Shown here in pieces: positions 18,015 through 26,825 of a stretch of 64,000 nt of DNA (position 1 is the first letter of the stretch; every line of letters begins with the position of its first letter). A model generated the notes under the pieces. It worked only from the letters and a program-made list of their open reading frames with translations. It was not told where the DNA came from and searched no databases. The position numbers were made by a program, and so were the translations under genes. This DNA is from Streptomyces umbrinus (lineage in GTDB: Bacteria > Actinomycetota > Actinomycetes > Streptomycetales > Streptomycetaceae), in NCBI RefSeq assembly GCF_030817415.1, contig NZ_JAUSZI010000002.1:124001-188000 (forward strand). The letters are read 5' to 3'.

Positions 18015-19062
18015 GCGAGTGCCATGCCGGGGACGCGCTTGCGGATGGCCTCCATCTCGGCTTCGTCCGAGACGCCCTGCCAGTCGTACCGGGGGGTGTA
18101 CGGGGCCTCCAGGGCGCGCACTTCGTCGTCGGTGAGCTCGATGTCGAGCGAGGCCACGGCCTCTTCGATCTGCCGGACCGAGCCGGCACCGACCAGCGGC
18201 GCGGTGACCACCGGCTGGCGACGCAGCCAGGCGAGCGCGACCTGTGCGCGGCTGACGCCGTGGGCGTTCGCGACCTGCCCGACCGCGTCGATGATCGCGT
18301 GGTTGGACGCTTCCTCGGCCGGTGAGTAGAGCAGGTCCGCGTAGGCACCGTCCGTCTCGGATCGCACCGTCGAGCGGGCGTCGTCCCACGCGCGGGTGAG
18401 GCGGCCCCGGGCCAGCGGCGACCAGATGATCGTGCCCACGCCTTCGTCCAGGCACAGCGGGATCATCTCGCGCTCTTCCTCGCGAGCGAGGAGGTTGTAG
18501 TGGTCCTGCATGGACACGAAACGCGCCCAGCCGTTCTGCTTCTGCAGGTGCAGCGCCTTCGCGAACTCCCATGCGTGCATGGACGAGGCGCCGAGGTAGC
18601 GGACCTTGCCGGCACGCACGAGGTCGCTGAGTGCTTCGAGGGTCTCCTCCCAGGGGGTGGAGTGGTCGTTGCGGTGGATCTGGTAGAGATCGATGTAGTC
18701 CGTGCCCAGGCGGCGCAGCGAGTGGTCGACCTCGGTCATGATTGCCTTGCGGGACAGGCCACGGCCGTTGGGTCCCAGCCGCATCGGGTGGCGCAGCTTC
18801 GTGGCGATCACCACGGCATCACGGTCGGCCAAGTCCTTGAGCGCCCGGCCGAGGATCTCCTCGCTGGAACCGTTGGAGTACATGTTCGCGGTGTCGAAGA
18901 AGTTGACCCCCGCCTCCAGCGCGTGCTTGATGAGCGGGCGCGCGTCCTGTTCGCCCTTCGACCAGACGGGGTGCCCGCGGTCGGGCTCGCCGTAGGTCAT
19001 CGCGCGCCGATCGCGATCGGGGACACGTCGAGGCCGGTCGTGCCGAGCTTGATGTAATGCAT
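18011..19062 (-). pseudogene. aldo/keto reductase with a two-base insertion near the start
   Basis: ATG 19062 follows a clear AAGGAG site and begins MHYIKLGTTGLDVSPIAIGA, the standard N-terminus of this family. The next bases, GCGCGCG, contain one GC unit more than expected, so the frame ends in a stop four bases later. The rest of the protein reads from an ATG at the same point (MTYGEPDRGHPVW..). The remainder is intact and conserved: catalytic Asp/Tyr in FFDTANMYSNG, Lys in IATKLRH, His in YQIHRND, and NADP-binding SPLARGRLTRAW. A protein restarting at that ATG would lack the first beta strand. It could be a sequencing error or a recent mutation. It is the first gene of the TetR-divergent operon. 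Confidence 0.7.
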
Positions 19063-19079
19063 GACGCTCCTTAGAGTAA

Positions 19080-19117
19080 GTGGAGAGCTCCCCGCATACC
19101 GTAGTGGAGAGCTCCCC
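19080..19117. promoter_or_regulatory. two operator copies in the TetR/aldo-keto reductase divergent region
   Basis: The 14-mer GTGGAGAGCTCCCC occurs twice, at 19080-19093 and 19104-19117, 24 bases apart. Each copy is a near-palindrome centred on AGCT. They occupy the 75-base gap between the divergent aldo/keto reductase and TetR genes, the usual place for a TetR operator controlling both directions. Confidence 0.75.
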
Positions 19118-19137
19118 ACTTAGCAACGTGAGGTCCC

Positions 19138-19674
19138 ATGGTCCGGTCAGACGCCCGAGAGAACAGGGCGCGCATCCTCGCCGCCGCACGCGAAGCGCTC
19201 ACGGCGGACGGCAGCACGTCGATAAACCAGATCGCCCAGCGCGCGGGAGTCGGCTCGGGCACCCTGTACCGCAACTTCCCCACACGCGAGTCGCTGGTCC
19301 TGGCCGTCTACCAGGACGAGGTGGCACGCATCACCGGCACCGTGCCCGGCCTGCTGGCCCAGATGCCGCCACTGGAAGCGCTCCGCCACTGGACGACCGA
19401 CCTCGTCGAGGCCATGCGCACAAAGCACGGCCTCGGTGACGCCCTCGGCCCTGGCGCGCACCAGGCGATCAGCGAACAGAGTTACGGACCGGTCATCGCC
19501 GCGATCACACAGCTCCTCGACGCCGGCAAGAAGGACGAAAGCATCCGCGCGGACGCCGACCCAGGCGACTTCCTCCAGCTCACCGGCGCACTGTGGCGCG
19601 CCGCGTCCAGCCCCCAGGACCGGGCACCCCGCATGCTGGGGCTCATCCTCGACGGACTCCGCACCGACCGGTAG
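19138..19674 (+). CDS. TetR/AcrR family transcriptional regulator
   Basis: The 178-residue protein has an N-terminal TetR HTH (SINQIAQRAGVGSGTLYRNFPTRESLVLAVY, about residues 28-58) and a helical ligand domain. The domain is slightly short compared with the usual 190-200 residues. ATG 19138 follows GTGAGG. It is divergent from the aldo/keto reductase-DUF998-epimerase operon and shares a 75-base region with two identical operator-like repeats. It is therefore most likely a local repressor of that operon and of itself. The inducing ligand is unknown, probably a reactive carbonyl or a drug-like compound. Confidence 0.9.
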   Translation: MVRSDARENRARILAAAREALTADGSTSINQIAQRAGVGSGTLYRNFPTRESLVLAVYQDEVARITGTVPGLLAQMPPLEALRHWTTDLVEAMRTKHGLGDALGPGAHQAISEQSYGPVIAAITQLLDAGKKDESIRADADPGDFLQLTGALWRAASSPQDRAPRMLGLILDGLRTDR

Positions 19675-20145
19675 ACGCCGCGCACGACTCACGGGCCGTC
19701 AAATGAACGATTTACAGTCCCGTTCGTGCTGGTGACCGGCGCGCCATTCGGCCAGGAGAACGGTGGCGTCGTCGAGCCGGCCGTCAAGCGGATCCGGCAC
19801 TGCACGACTGGTACCTCGAAGAGGACGAGGAGATGCGACGCCCGTTCGCCGCCACCACTGAACACGCCGTACACAACCCCATCGAGAACCAGCGACACCA
19901 CCAGAGCCGCCGCGAGGCAGCCCGCGCTGACGGGGCTCCTTGAAAAAATCCCCAACCCCTGCTGGGGGTGCCATCAGACCTGTTCGACGGATCTCCCCAC
20001 CCTTTCCGGGCCTGTCCTGGGACAGGACACCCATGACGAGGGAGGGCCCGCTAGCCCGTCAGGGTCCGGGTGGTGTGTAGTTGCACATGCCGTAGCGGCA
20101 TGTGGTGTCGTCGAGGGCACCACAGCACGAAAGGCCCTGTCTGCG
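19675..20145. other. region with no clear gene, possible phosphatase scrap
   Basis: On the minus strand near 19700-19800 a short piece reads DGRLDDATVLLAEW, which resembles the end of SpoIIE-type phosphatases. No further part of such a gene is visible. The 3' part (about 20050-20145) must hold the promoter of the MerR gene; no clear elements were assigned. Confidence 0.3.
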
Positions 20146-20991
20146 ATGTACCCCTCCGCCACGCCTCCCCGCGAGGTCAAGATCGGCGATGCCGCCGCCT
20201 TCGCCGGAACCACCCCGCGCGCCATCCGCCACTACCACCAGATCGGTCTGCTGCCGGAGCCCGAGCGAGGCGGAGACGGACGCCGCCGCTACGGCTACGA
20301 CGACATGATCCGCCTGCTGTGGATCCGCAAGATGTCCGAGGCCGGCATCAGCCTGGACGACATGCGGGCCGCCTTCGACGAAGCCCGGGACGTTGAGGAC
20401 GTCCTGGGCCGACTCGAGGAGACCCTGGCCGCCCAGGAGGCCGACATCAAGCGTCAGCGCGCGGCAGTCCAGCGCCTGCGAGCCGTAGGCAGCCCACTGG
20501 GCCTGCTCTCCCCGTTGGTCACGGACAGGCTCAGCCACCTGCCCTCTGGCGCACTGCGCCCCTCCGACCTGGACGCCCTGCTGGTCACGGAACGGATCTT
20601 CGGGCCGCTGGGCGCCGCAATTCAGGCCAGCGTCTTCATCACTCTGGCGACCCATCCCGGCCTACGGGCCGAGGCAGACCGCCTCGACGCGGCCGACGCC
20701 GCCCTCGACGACACCGTCGACCCCCACGACCCGCAGGTCGAAGAACTCGCCGCGCAGCACTGCGCCCACCACAAGGCCCTGGAACAGGCCATGGCAGCGG
20801 CCGGACTGGACGAGGCCGAGGAGAAGCTCTTCGAGATCTACGACGCCGACCTGACGGGCGATGAGGAGGACACCCAGATGAGCGCCTTCGAAGCGGTCAC
20901 CAAAATGCCCTATGGCTTCTCCGCGGCCCGGACACGGTGCATAGAACTCACGACACGGCTCCTTTACGGGGACCTCTCCGCAGGCAGCTGA
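20146..20991 (+). CDS. MerR family transcriptional regulator
   Basis: The 281-residue protein has an N-terminal MerR winged helix (VKIGDAAAFAGTTPRAIRHYHQIGLLPEPERGGDGRRRYGYDDM, about residues 9-55). A coiled-coil linker (DVLGRLEETLAAQEADIKRQRAAVQRLR) and a long helical C-terminal effector domain with no cysteine metal site follow. The length and the C-terminal domain suit the multi-ligand or TipA-like MerR regulators rather than metal sensors. ATG 20146 is chosen because the HTH begins nine residues later. It stands alone: the following 440 bases have no gene, so a target operon is not evident. Confidence 0.85.
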   Translation: MYPSATPPREVKIGDAAAFAGTTPRAIRHYHQIGLLPEPERGGDGRRRYGYDDMIRLLWIRKMSEAGISLDDMRAAFDEARDVEDVLGRLEETLAAQEADIKRQRAAVQRLRAVGSPLGLLSPLVTDRLSHLPSGALRPSDLDALLVTERIFGPLGAAIQASVFITLATHPGLRAEADRLDAADAALDDTVDPHDPQVEELAAQHCAHHKALEQAMAAAGLDEAEEKLFEIYDADLTGDEEDTQMSAFEAVTKMPYGFSAARTRCIELTTRLLYGDLSAGS

Positions 20992-21432
20992 TCGCTGGTG
21001 TGGCCGTGCGTGAGGATCCCGGATCGGCCACCGACACAAAGCCAGCGTCTGGACGTCTCGACACGGCCCGCACACTCCACGAGCGGGAAACCCAAGCCGA
21101 CGACCCGGGCCACGCTCCTTGCAACTCCCCACTTCGTTGAACACCAGAGCAAGTGATGCGAGGAGCATCCCTGGCCGTTTTCAAAAATCCCCATCAGCGC
21201 CATGCCCGTCCGACGGCACAAGCCCGTCCGCGCTCAACGACCGCTCTCCACCGGCTTTCTGCCGGCATCCCGCCGAACCGGCCAGCTGCCATCACCCACA
21301 CACGTGACACCGCCCCATCCGCCGAGGAGATGCCCCGGCCGGCGGCCGGACCGACCGCCACAGGTCACCTGCGCGAGCCAACCAGCCGGCCGACAGTTGA
21401 TCAGAAAAGCGAAGATCGAGGAGAACCGGAGC
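20992..21432. other. region without a supported gene
   Basis: No frame shows a family motif. The last 30 bases hold a ribosome site (GAGGAGAACCGGAGC) for the small zinc-ribbon reading frame at 21433. Confidence 0.45.
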
Positions 21433-21618
21433 ATGGCACTATGCAAGAAGTGCGGCGTACGAAAGCGCCGTTGGCCCCGCTCCTGTCGCTGATGCCGCAC
21501 CGGATCCGCCCGGGCGGACATGGCCGTGGCAGGGGCCGACGTGACCATGGCCGCAGGACTCTTCGCAGGGATCAGACGGGCCGTCACGGGCATGTGCGGC
21601 AGATCCGACTGGACCTGA
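21433..21618 (+). pseudogene. small zinc-ribbon protein with in-frame TGA
   Basis: The ATG at 21433 follows GGAGAACCGGAG. The frame reads MALCKKCGVRKRRWPRSCR, then TGA at 21490-21492. It continues in the same frame as CRTGSARADMAVAGADVTMA and a hydrophobic tail to a TGA at 21618. The two halves together form one 61-codon protein with a CxxC..CxxC zinc ribbon followed by a short membrane or amphipathic segment. The stop falls between the two cysteines of the second pair, where CGA (Arg) to TGA is the simplest change. Small Streptomyces proteins of this layout exist, but I cannot name a function. Confidence 0.5.
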
Positions 21619-21963
21619 CCCAGCAGGCACCATCCCGTCACACTGCTCCGGACGCACCTTGCCACTGCCGCCGGGCTCTCACCCGGCACCTCGGCAAGCA
21701 GCAGAGCGTGCCGACGCCACTGCCCCCTGGTTGTCAGACAGCAACGCCCTCTCGTACCGCGCCCATCACCCCGATCCGGACCTCGACGAGCTTCCCCTGG
21801 CCGCGGAAACGGTGGCCGCGAGCGCGCTGTCCGGCGCAGGGCGATGACCACGGCCAGGTCCACTCCCCCGCATCCCCTGTGTCCCTCCTGCCGACGGACC
21901 CTGTGGAGACGACACCTGCTGCCCGACGAAGCCCGCCGCCACCCTGGCAGGGCCCCTGACTTG
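21619..21963. other. region without a supported gene
   Basis: Proline- and histidine-rich frames cross this stretch with no family motif. It is the convergent space between the small zinc-ribbon frame and the WD40 gene. No strong hairpin was seen. Confidence 0.4.
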
Positions 21964-24441
21964 TCAGGACGCCCTCGACAGCACCCCGACCTCGTCACCG
22001 AACCCCACCGCGAAGCGCCCGCCCGCAGCCGCCGCGAGTGAGTGCACGGGGAAGGGGAGCAGGTGGCCGCTACCGGCTGGACACCCTGCGGTGAGATCGC
22101 GGAACCGCACGGTGCGGTCATCGCCGAAGGCAGCGACGAGCCGTCCGTCGGCCATCGCTGAGACCGCCAGCGTGTTGCCGGAGCCTGACTCGGCGGCCTG
22201 GGCGTCGCGGATCTGCTGCCCCGTAGAAAGATTCCACACGCGTATCGTCCGGTCCCGGCCCTTGCTGACCGCGATGGGAGCTCCGCCCAGGGTGGCGGTG
22301 GCCACGGCGGTCACCCAGTCGGTGTGGCCCGTCAGGGGTTCGCCGAGCTGCCGGCCGGTGGCGAGGTCCCACAGTCGCACCGTCTTGTCCCAGCTGCCCG
22401 TCACCGCCACGGGCCGTCCCTCGAGGACCGCAGCGGCAACCGCGGTGATACGGCTGGAGTGGCCGGTGAGAGGTGCGACCAAGGGCCGTCCGGTGGTGAG
22501 GTTCCAGACGCCCACGGCGCGATCGCTGCCTGCGGTGAGAGCGACGGGCAGGCCGTCCACGACCGCCGAGGCCATGGCCAGGACTCTGCCGTGGCCGCTG
22601 GGGAACGGACGGTGGACAGCTCGGCCGGTGGCAAGCTCCGCAATGTGCAGGGTGGCGTCGGGCGTGGCCGTGACGACGACCGAGTCCCCGCCCACCACCA
22701 CCGTCGCCATGGCGGACACCTCTGCGCTCAGGGGGTTGCAGGTCTGCGAGCCGGTGATCAGGTCCCAGGTGCGCACGGTGTGGTCGGCACCTGCGGTGAC
22801 AGCTATGGGAACACCGTCAAAGACCGCTGTGGTCACCGCCAGGACGGATCCGGTGTGTCCGGCACGCAGCCGGCCGCCGTCCCCTCCGGCAGCGGTGATG
22901 TCCCAGGTGCGCACCGTGCGGTCCTCCCCTGCGGTGACGGCGACACATCGTCCGTCCACCACCGTGGTGGCGACGGCCCACACCTGGCCGTCGTGCCCTG
23001 TGAGGGGCTCACCCTCCTGTTCCCCGGTGGCGAGATCCCAGACCCGCACGGTGCGGTCGCGGGATGTCGTGACTGCCAGAGTGCGCGCCCCGACCGGGGC
23101 ACTGTCGATGGCCCACACCCGATCGGTGTGACCGGTCAGCACCCTGCCCTCGGCCGGCGGGTCCAGCGTGTGCAAAGGTGTGACGGTGCCGTCCGGGCCG
23201 GGGACGAGGGAGACGGGCGTGTCCCCCAGCACCAGGCTCCTTGAAGCGTCCCTCACCCGGATTTCCCAGCCGGACTTGGCGACGACCAGGCCGTTCGTCC
23301 GGGCGGACAGCAGGCTCGCCAGGTCGACGAGGTCTCCTGGACCGCCCTTGATCAGCTCTTTCCCTGCGGCTGCTTCCACAGGGATGCTGCGTATGCTCCG
23401 CGTACCGTCAGGGCCCGTGGAGTCCATGGGGCTCGTCGGCAGGTCCCACAAGCGCAGTGTCTGGTCCACGCCCACGGCGAGCGCGACACTGCGCCCTTCG
23501 AGGGTCAGGGTCGGGGACGGGCCGTAGGGAATGAAGACGGGGACGAGGTCGCCGACGAGCTCCGGTGGACCCTCGTAGTGGGTGTCGAGGACCACGACCC
23601 GGCCGTCGACGACCGTCAGGGTTGACACTGTGTCCATGGACGCCAGGGCTGACACTGCGTGTTCGTACTCGGCATCCGCCAGCAACTCCCGCAGGTCGGC
23701 TGCCAGAAGCACGTGGCGGTCCAGATCCCACACACGCCCTGCCCGGCCCTCCTCTTTGGTTACGGCGATGTCCCGCCCGTCGAGTGTCCACGGTCCCTCG
23801 GCCGGCAGGCACTCGCCGACCTCGCGGCCGGTGGCCAGGTCCCACACCTGCGCTTGGTGGTCCGGTGGGCACGTCACAACGACCTCGCGTCCATCCAGCA
23901 CCCCGATGTCCACCATCCAGGGGAACACGCCGAGCCGACTGCCGGTTGCCTGGTCCCACACACTCAGCGTCCGGTCCGCCTGGACGGCCAGCACCACGTT
24001 CCGGCCGTCCAGGACCAACTGCGTCAGCCCCAGGGCCAGTTCGCCCGCAGAACGCCCCGTCGCCGGATCCCACAGCCTTCCGGTCCCGTCGATGTGGCAG
24101 GTGAGGACCAGGGGTTGCCCGTCGACCACCACCGTGGCCAGGGTCACCAACTCGGGCGACAACGACGACATGGGGTCGGCAGGAGCTGCCGTCAGCGTAT
24201 GGAGCCGTTCCCCCGTCGCCAGGTCCCAGACACACACCGTCGCATCACGGCTCGCCGAGACGACAACCGGACGCCCGTCGACGACCGCCGTCGCCACCGC
24301 CACCACGGGGGCGTCGTGACCGTTTAAGGAGCGGAGCAGCCGAGGGTCGGTCGCGGAACCGCACGTCCACTCCGCCCGCCAAGCGGCCGGCTCATGCGAG
24401 GAAGTCGCTTCCCGGGACACGTGATCAGATCTTTCCGTCAT
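21964..24441 (-). CDS. WD40 repeat protein (about 15 repeats)
   Basis: The 825-residue protein consists almost entirely of WD40-type repeats. About fifteen copies of a W/F-D-L-x-T-G motif can be counted (VWDLATGERLH, LWDPATGRSAG, VWDLATGREVG, LWDLATGRQLG and others). Each is preceded by GH..V.AVATAVVDGRPVAV.AG.D.TV, a spacing typical of actinobacterial WD40 proteins. Fifteen blades would make two seven-bladed propellers plus one. Some repeats in the middle (about residues 280-430) are degenerate. No kinase, NTPase or caspase domain is attached, unlike many bacterial WD40 proteins. ATG 24441 is used; an in-frame GTG ten codons upstream is possible. It probably acts as a protein-interaction platform in the cytoplasm; partners are unknown. 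Confidence 0.85.
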   Translation of the reverse strand: MTERSDHVSREATSSHEPAAWRAEWTCGSATDPRLLRSLNGHDAPVVAVATAVVDGRPVVVSASRDATVCVWDLATGERLHTLTAAPADPMSSLSPELVTLATVVVDGQPLVLTCHIDGTGRLWDPATGRSAGELALGLTQLVLDGRNVVLAVQADRTLSVWDQATGSRLGVFPWMVDIGVLDGREVVVTCPPDHQAQVWDLATGREVGECLPAEGPWTLDGRDIAVTKEEGRAGRVWDLDRHVLLAADLRELLADAEYEHAVSALASMDTVSTLTVVDGRVVVLDTHYEGPPELVGDLVPVFIPYGPSPTLTLEGRSVALAVGVDQTLRLWDLPTSPMDSTGPDGTRSIRSIPVEAAAGKELIKGGPGDLVDLASLLSARTNGLVVAKSGWEIRVRDASRSLVLGDTPVSLVPGPDGTVTPLHTLDPPAEGRVLTGHTDRVWAIDSAPVGARTLAVTTSRDRTVRVWDLATGEQEGEPLTGHDGQVWAVATTVVDGRCVAVTAGEDRTVRTWDITAAGGDGGRLRAGHTGSVLAVTTAVFDGVPIAVTAGADHTVRTWDLITGSQTCNPLSAEVSAMATVVVGGDSVVVTATPDATLHIAELATGRAVHRPFPSGHGRVLAMASAVVDGLPVALTAGSDRAVGVWNLTTGRPLVAPLTGHSSRITAVAAAVLEGRPVAVTGSWDKTVRLWDLATGRQLGEPLTGHTDWVTAVATATLGGAPIAVSKGRDRTIRVWNLSTGQQIRDAQAAESGSGNTLAVSAMADGRLVAAFGDDRTVRFRDLTAGCPAGSGHLLPFPVHSLAAAAGGRFAVGFGDEVGVLSRAS

Positions 24442-24861
24442 GGCCCCAAAGCTATGGGGCCGCACTGACAACGACCCTCGGCGTGCGGCCCGCTCGGCAT
24501 GTGTTCCTGAGCGCGCCCGCGTTGGCGTTCAGATCCTGGCGGTCGCGCACTTCCTGGCTGTCGGGCCGGACATACACGCCGGATAGTCAGCCGTGCGGGA
24601 TCACCGGGAGCGGTGTCCTCCCCACTGCCGTCTTCGTAGCCCCGCAACGGGGTTACTGGCCTTCGGAGTTGGCATGACTACCTTCCCTTGTCGAGTGCGT
24701 TTCCGTCACGGTGACGCCTTCGCCGGCACGCACCCGCTCGCGGAACCCGCGGCCACGCTGCCGCGCCGTGCTCGCCCTGGCCAGACGGCACACCATCGCG
24801 ACTCGGCGAGGCGCTGCGCGCGTAAGCACCAACCCGGAGCAGCTGTGTTGGGCCACTGCAC
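24442..24861. other. intergenic region between WD40 and LysR genes
   Basis: Only short shadow frames are present. The promoter of the WD40 gene should lie at about 24445-24550, but no confident elements were identified. Confidence 0.4.
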
Positions 24862-25794
24862 TCATGCGGAGGGAAGGGGCGTGTGGGCGTCGAGGGCCGC
24901 CGCGCGGAGGGCAGCGGCCACCCGTGTCACGGCCTGGGTCGGCGGGGCGGGGAGGCGGGCCAGGAGCAGGCGCCGCTGTTCTTGCGGGCCGCCGCGGACG
25001 GGGAGGACGCGTACTCCGGGAGGTACGGCGGAGACGAGTGAGGCCGGAAGGGTGGTCAGCCCGCAGCCTGCGGCGACGAGGTGGAGTTTGGCCAGCCAGT
25101 CGCGGGCGGTGTGGACGATCTCGGGACGCTCGTCCAGACCCGGCCACACCCCCATCAGGCGGTCCTCTCCTGACGAGGACCCGGCGATCCAGCGCTGCCC
25201 CCGCAGATCGGCCACGTCGACGTATTCGCCGCGGGCGAGGGGATGTGTGGCGGGCAGCGCGAGACGCAGGGGGCGTTCGGTGAGTGTCTGCAGTGCCAGC
25301 GGGGGCGACTCGGCGTCCGGCGCCCGAAAGGGCGGGGCCGAGGCGAGCAGGGCCAGATCCAGGCTGCCCGCCCGCAGCGCGCGCACCAGTGCCGGGGTGC
25401 CGCCCTCGCGGCCGACGACTTCGAGTCCGGGATCACTTTCGCGCAGATCGGCAAGGGCTCGGGGCAGGAGCACGGCGCCAGCGCTCGGCACCCACCCCAG
25501 TCGGACCGTTCCGGCCTGTTCCGGCAGGCCGGACAGGTCCCGGGCGGTCGCGGCGATCTCGTCGAGCACGACCGTCACCCGGCGCATGACGACCCGGCCC
25601 GCCGGGGTGAGCCGAGCTCCATCGCGCCGCCGCTCCAGCAGTTCGGTGCCTGCCGCCCGTTCGATCGCGGCGATCTGCCGGGACACCGCGGACTGGGTGT
25701 AGCCGAGCGATGCCGCGGCCGCGGTGAAGGTTCCCTGTTCGGCCACGGCGCGCAGGACGCGCAGTGCGGTCAGTGACACATCAGTGAAGTCCAT
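24862..25794 (-). CDS. LysR family transcriptional regulator
   Basis: The 310-residue protein has the LysR N-terminal HTH (ALRVLRAVAEQGTFTAAAASLGYTQSAVSRQIAAIERAAG, residues 10-49). The periplasmic-binding-protein-like effector domain follows (GTVRLGWVPSAGAVLLPRAL...). The length is typical. ATG 25794 sits where the HTH begins. It is divergent from the SDR gene at 25865 with only 70 bases between, the standard layout for a LysR regulator controlling its neighbour and itself. The inducer is unknown. Confidence 0.9.
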   Translation of the reverse strand: MDFTDVSLTALRVLRAVAEQGTFTAAAASLGYTQSAVSRQIAAIERAAGTELLERRRDGARLTPAGRVVMRRVTVVLDEIAATARDLSGLPEQAGTVRLGWVPSAGAVLLPRALADLRESDPGLEVVGREGGTPALVRALRAGSLDLALLASAPPFRAPDAESPPLALQTLTERPLRLALPATHPLARGEYVDVADLRGQRWIAGSSSGEDRLMGVWPGLDERPEIVHTARDWLAKLHLVAAGCGLTTLPASLVSAVPPGVRVLPVRGGPQEQRRLLLARLPAPPTQAVTRVAAALRAAALDAHTPLPSA

Positions 25795-25828
25795 GATGTT
25801 TACGCATACTAGCTGTGCCGAACTTTCG

Positions 25829-25858
25829 TTGGACGCATGGATCAGGGGTTTCTAGCGT
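25829..25858 (+). promoter_or_regulatory. sigma70-type promoter giving a nearly leaderless SDR transcript
   Basis: TTGGAC at 25829-25834 and TAGCGT at 25853-25858 are 18 bases apart and fit the main vegetative sigma consensus. The -10 element ends only 6 bases before the ATG at 25865, so transcription would start at or next to the start codon. No ribosome site is present, consistent with a leaderless mRNA. The LysR operator presumably overlaps this promoter. Confidence 0.55.
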
Positions 25859-25864
25859 GGACGT

Positions 25865-26752
25865 ATGACCACTTCACGCATCGCCCTCGTCACGGGGGCC
25901 AACCAGGGGCTCGGCCGGGCCTTCTGCGATGGACTGGCGGCCCGCATGGATCCGCAGGACCTGGTCCTGCTCACCGGTCGCAGTCAGCAGCGTGTGGCGG
26001 ACGCCGCCCGGGAAGTCACCCAGTCGTCCGCTACCCGTGCCCGTGTCGAGGGCCGGGTCCTGGATGTCACGGACACCGACGCCATCGCCCGTCTCGCCGA
26101 GGATCTGCGGGCCCGGTACGCAGGGGTGGACGTCGTCATCTCCAACGCGGTCGCCCGTCTGCTTCCCGAGGAGTCACAGGCGGAGCGGGCCGACGAGTTC
26201 ATCGACGTCTCCAACGCCGCCACCCACGCCATCCTGCGCTCCTTCGGCCCCGTGCTGCGCCCCGGTGGACGGCTGCTCGTGGTGGCCAGCAGCCTGGGCA
26301 CGCTCGGGCACCTCGACGGCCGGCTGCACCACTTGTTCGACGGGGCGAGCCTGGACCAGGTCGAGTACGCGGTGGAGTCGTGGCGCAGTGCCATCCACCA
26401 CAACACCGCGCAGGAGGCAGGCTGGCCGCGGTGGCTGAATGTGCCTTCGAAGGTGGCCCAGGTCGCCGCCGTGCGGGCCGTCGCCGCCGAACGCCGGGCC
26501 CGTGACCTCGCCGACGGCACGCTCGTGGCAGCTGTGTGCCCCGGCATGGTCGACACCGCGACCTCACGCCCGTGGTTCACCGACTACAGCCAGGCCCAGC
26601 CTCCCGCCCGGGCCGCCGAGGCCGTCCTCGATCTGGTCTTCGCCGAGCACGTCGATCCCGCGCTGTACGGCGAGTTGGTGCGCTTCGGCAAGGTCCTGCC
26701 CTGGCACGACGGCACGCCTCCAATCGAGCAGGACGGAATGCTCGTCCCCTGA
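25865..26752 (+). CDS. SDR family protein lacking the usual catalytic tyrosine
   Basis: The 295-residue protein has an SDR nucleotide motif (ALVTGANQGLGRAF), NAV (VVISNAV) and a serine in VVASSLGTLGH. It resembles carbonyl reductase-like SDRs. In the place of YxxxK the sequence is LNVPSKVAQ: the lysine is present but the residue four before it is asparagine. Either catalysis uses another residue or the protein binds a nucleotide without classical SDR activity. It is transcribed divergently from a LysR regulator, probably as a leaderless message. A second SDR gene follows 73 bases downstream, so the pair is likely co-transcribed. Confidence 0.8.
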   Translation: MTTSRIALVTGANQGLGRAFCDGLAARMDPQDLVLLTGRSQQRVADAAREVTQSSATRARVEGRVLDVTDTDAIARLAEDLRARYAGVDVVISNAVARLLPEESQAERADEFIDVSNAATHAILRSFGPVLRPGGRLLVVASSLGTLGHLDGRLHHLFDGASLDQVEYAVESWRSAIHHNTAQEAGWPRWLNVPSKVAQVAAVRAVAAERRARDLADGTLVAAVCPGMVDTATSRPWFTDYSQAQPPARAAEAVLDLVFAEHVDPALYGELVRFGKVLPWHDGTPPIEQDGMLVP

Positions 26753-26825
26753 CCACGCGAACCGCCGCCCGTCCGCAGCGCCCGTGGGCGCTTCAAGGTC
26801 CAGCCTCTCAGCAAGGAATCCACTC

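Noticed and set aside
16845..18329. 494-residue plus-strand frame
   Set aside because: Low-complexity Asp/Gly/Glu-rich translation antisense to epimerase and DUF998 genes.
21490..21492. TGA as a selenocysteine codon in the small zinc-ribbon protein
   Set aside because: No SECIS-like hairpin was recognised after it and selenoproteins are rare in Streptomyces; a nonsense mutation is simpler.
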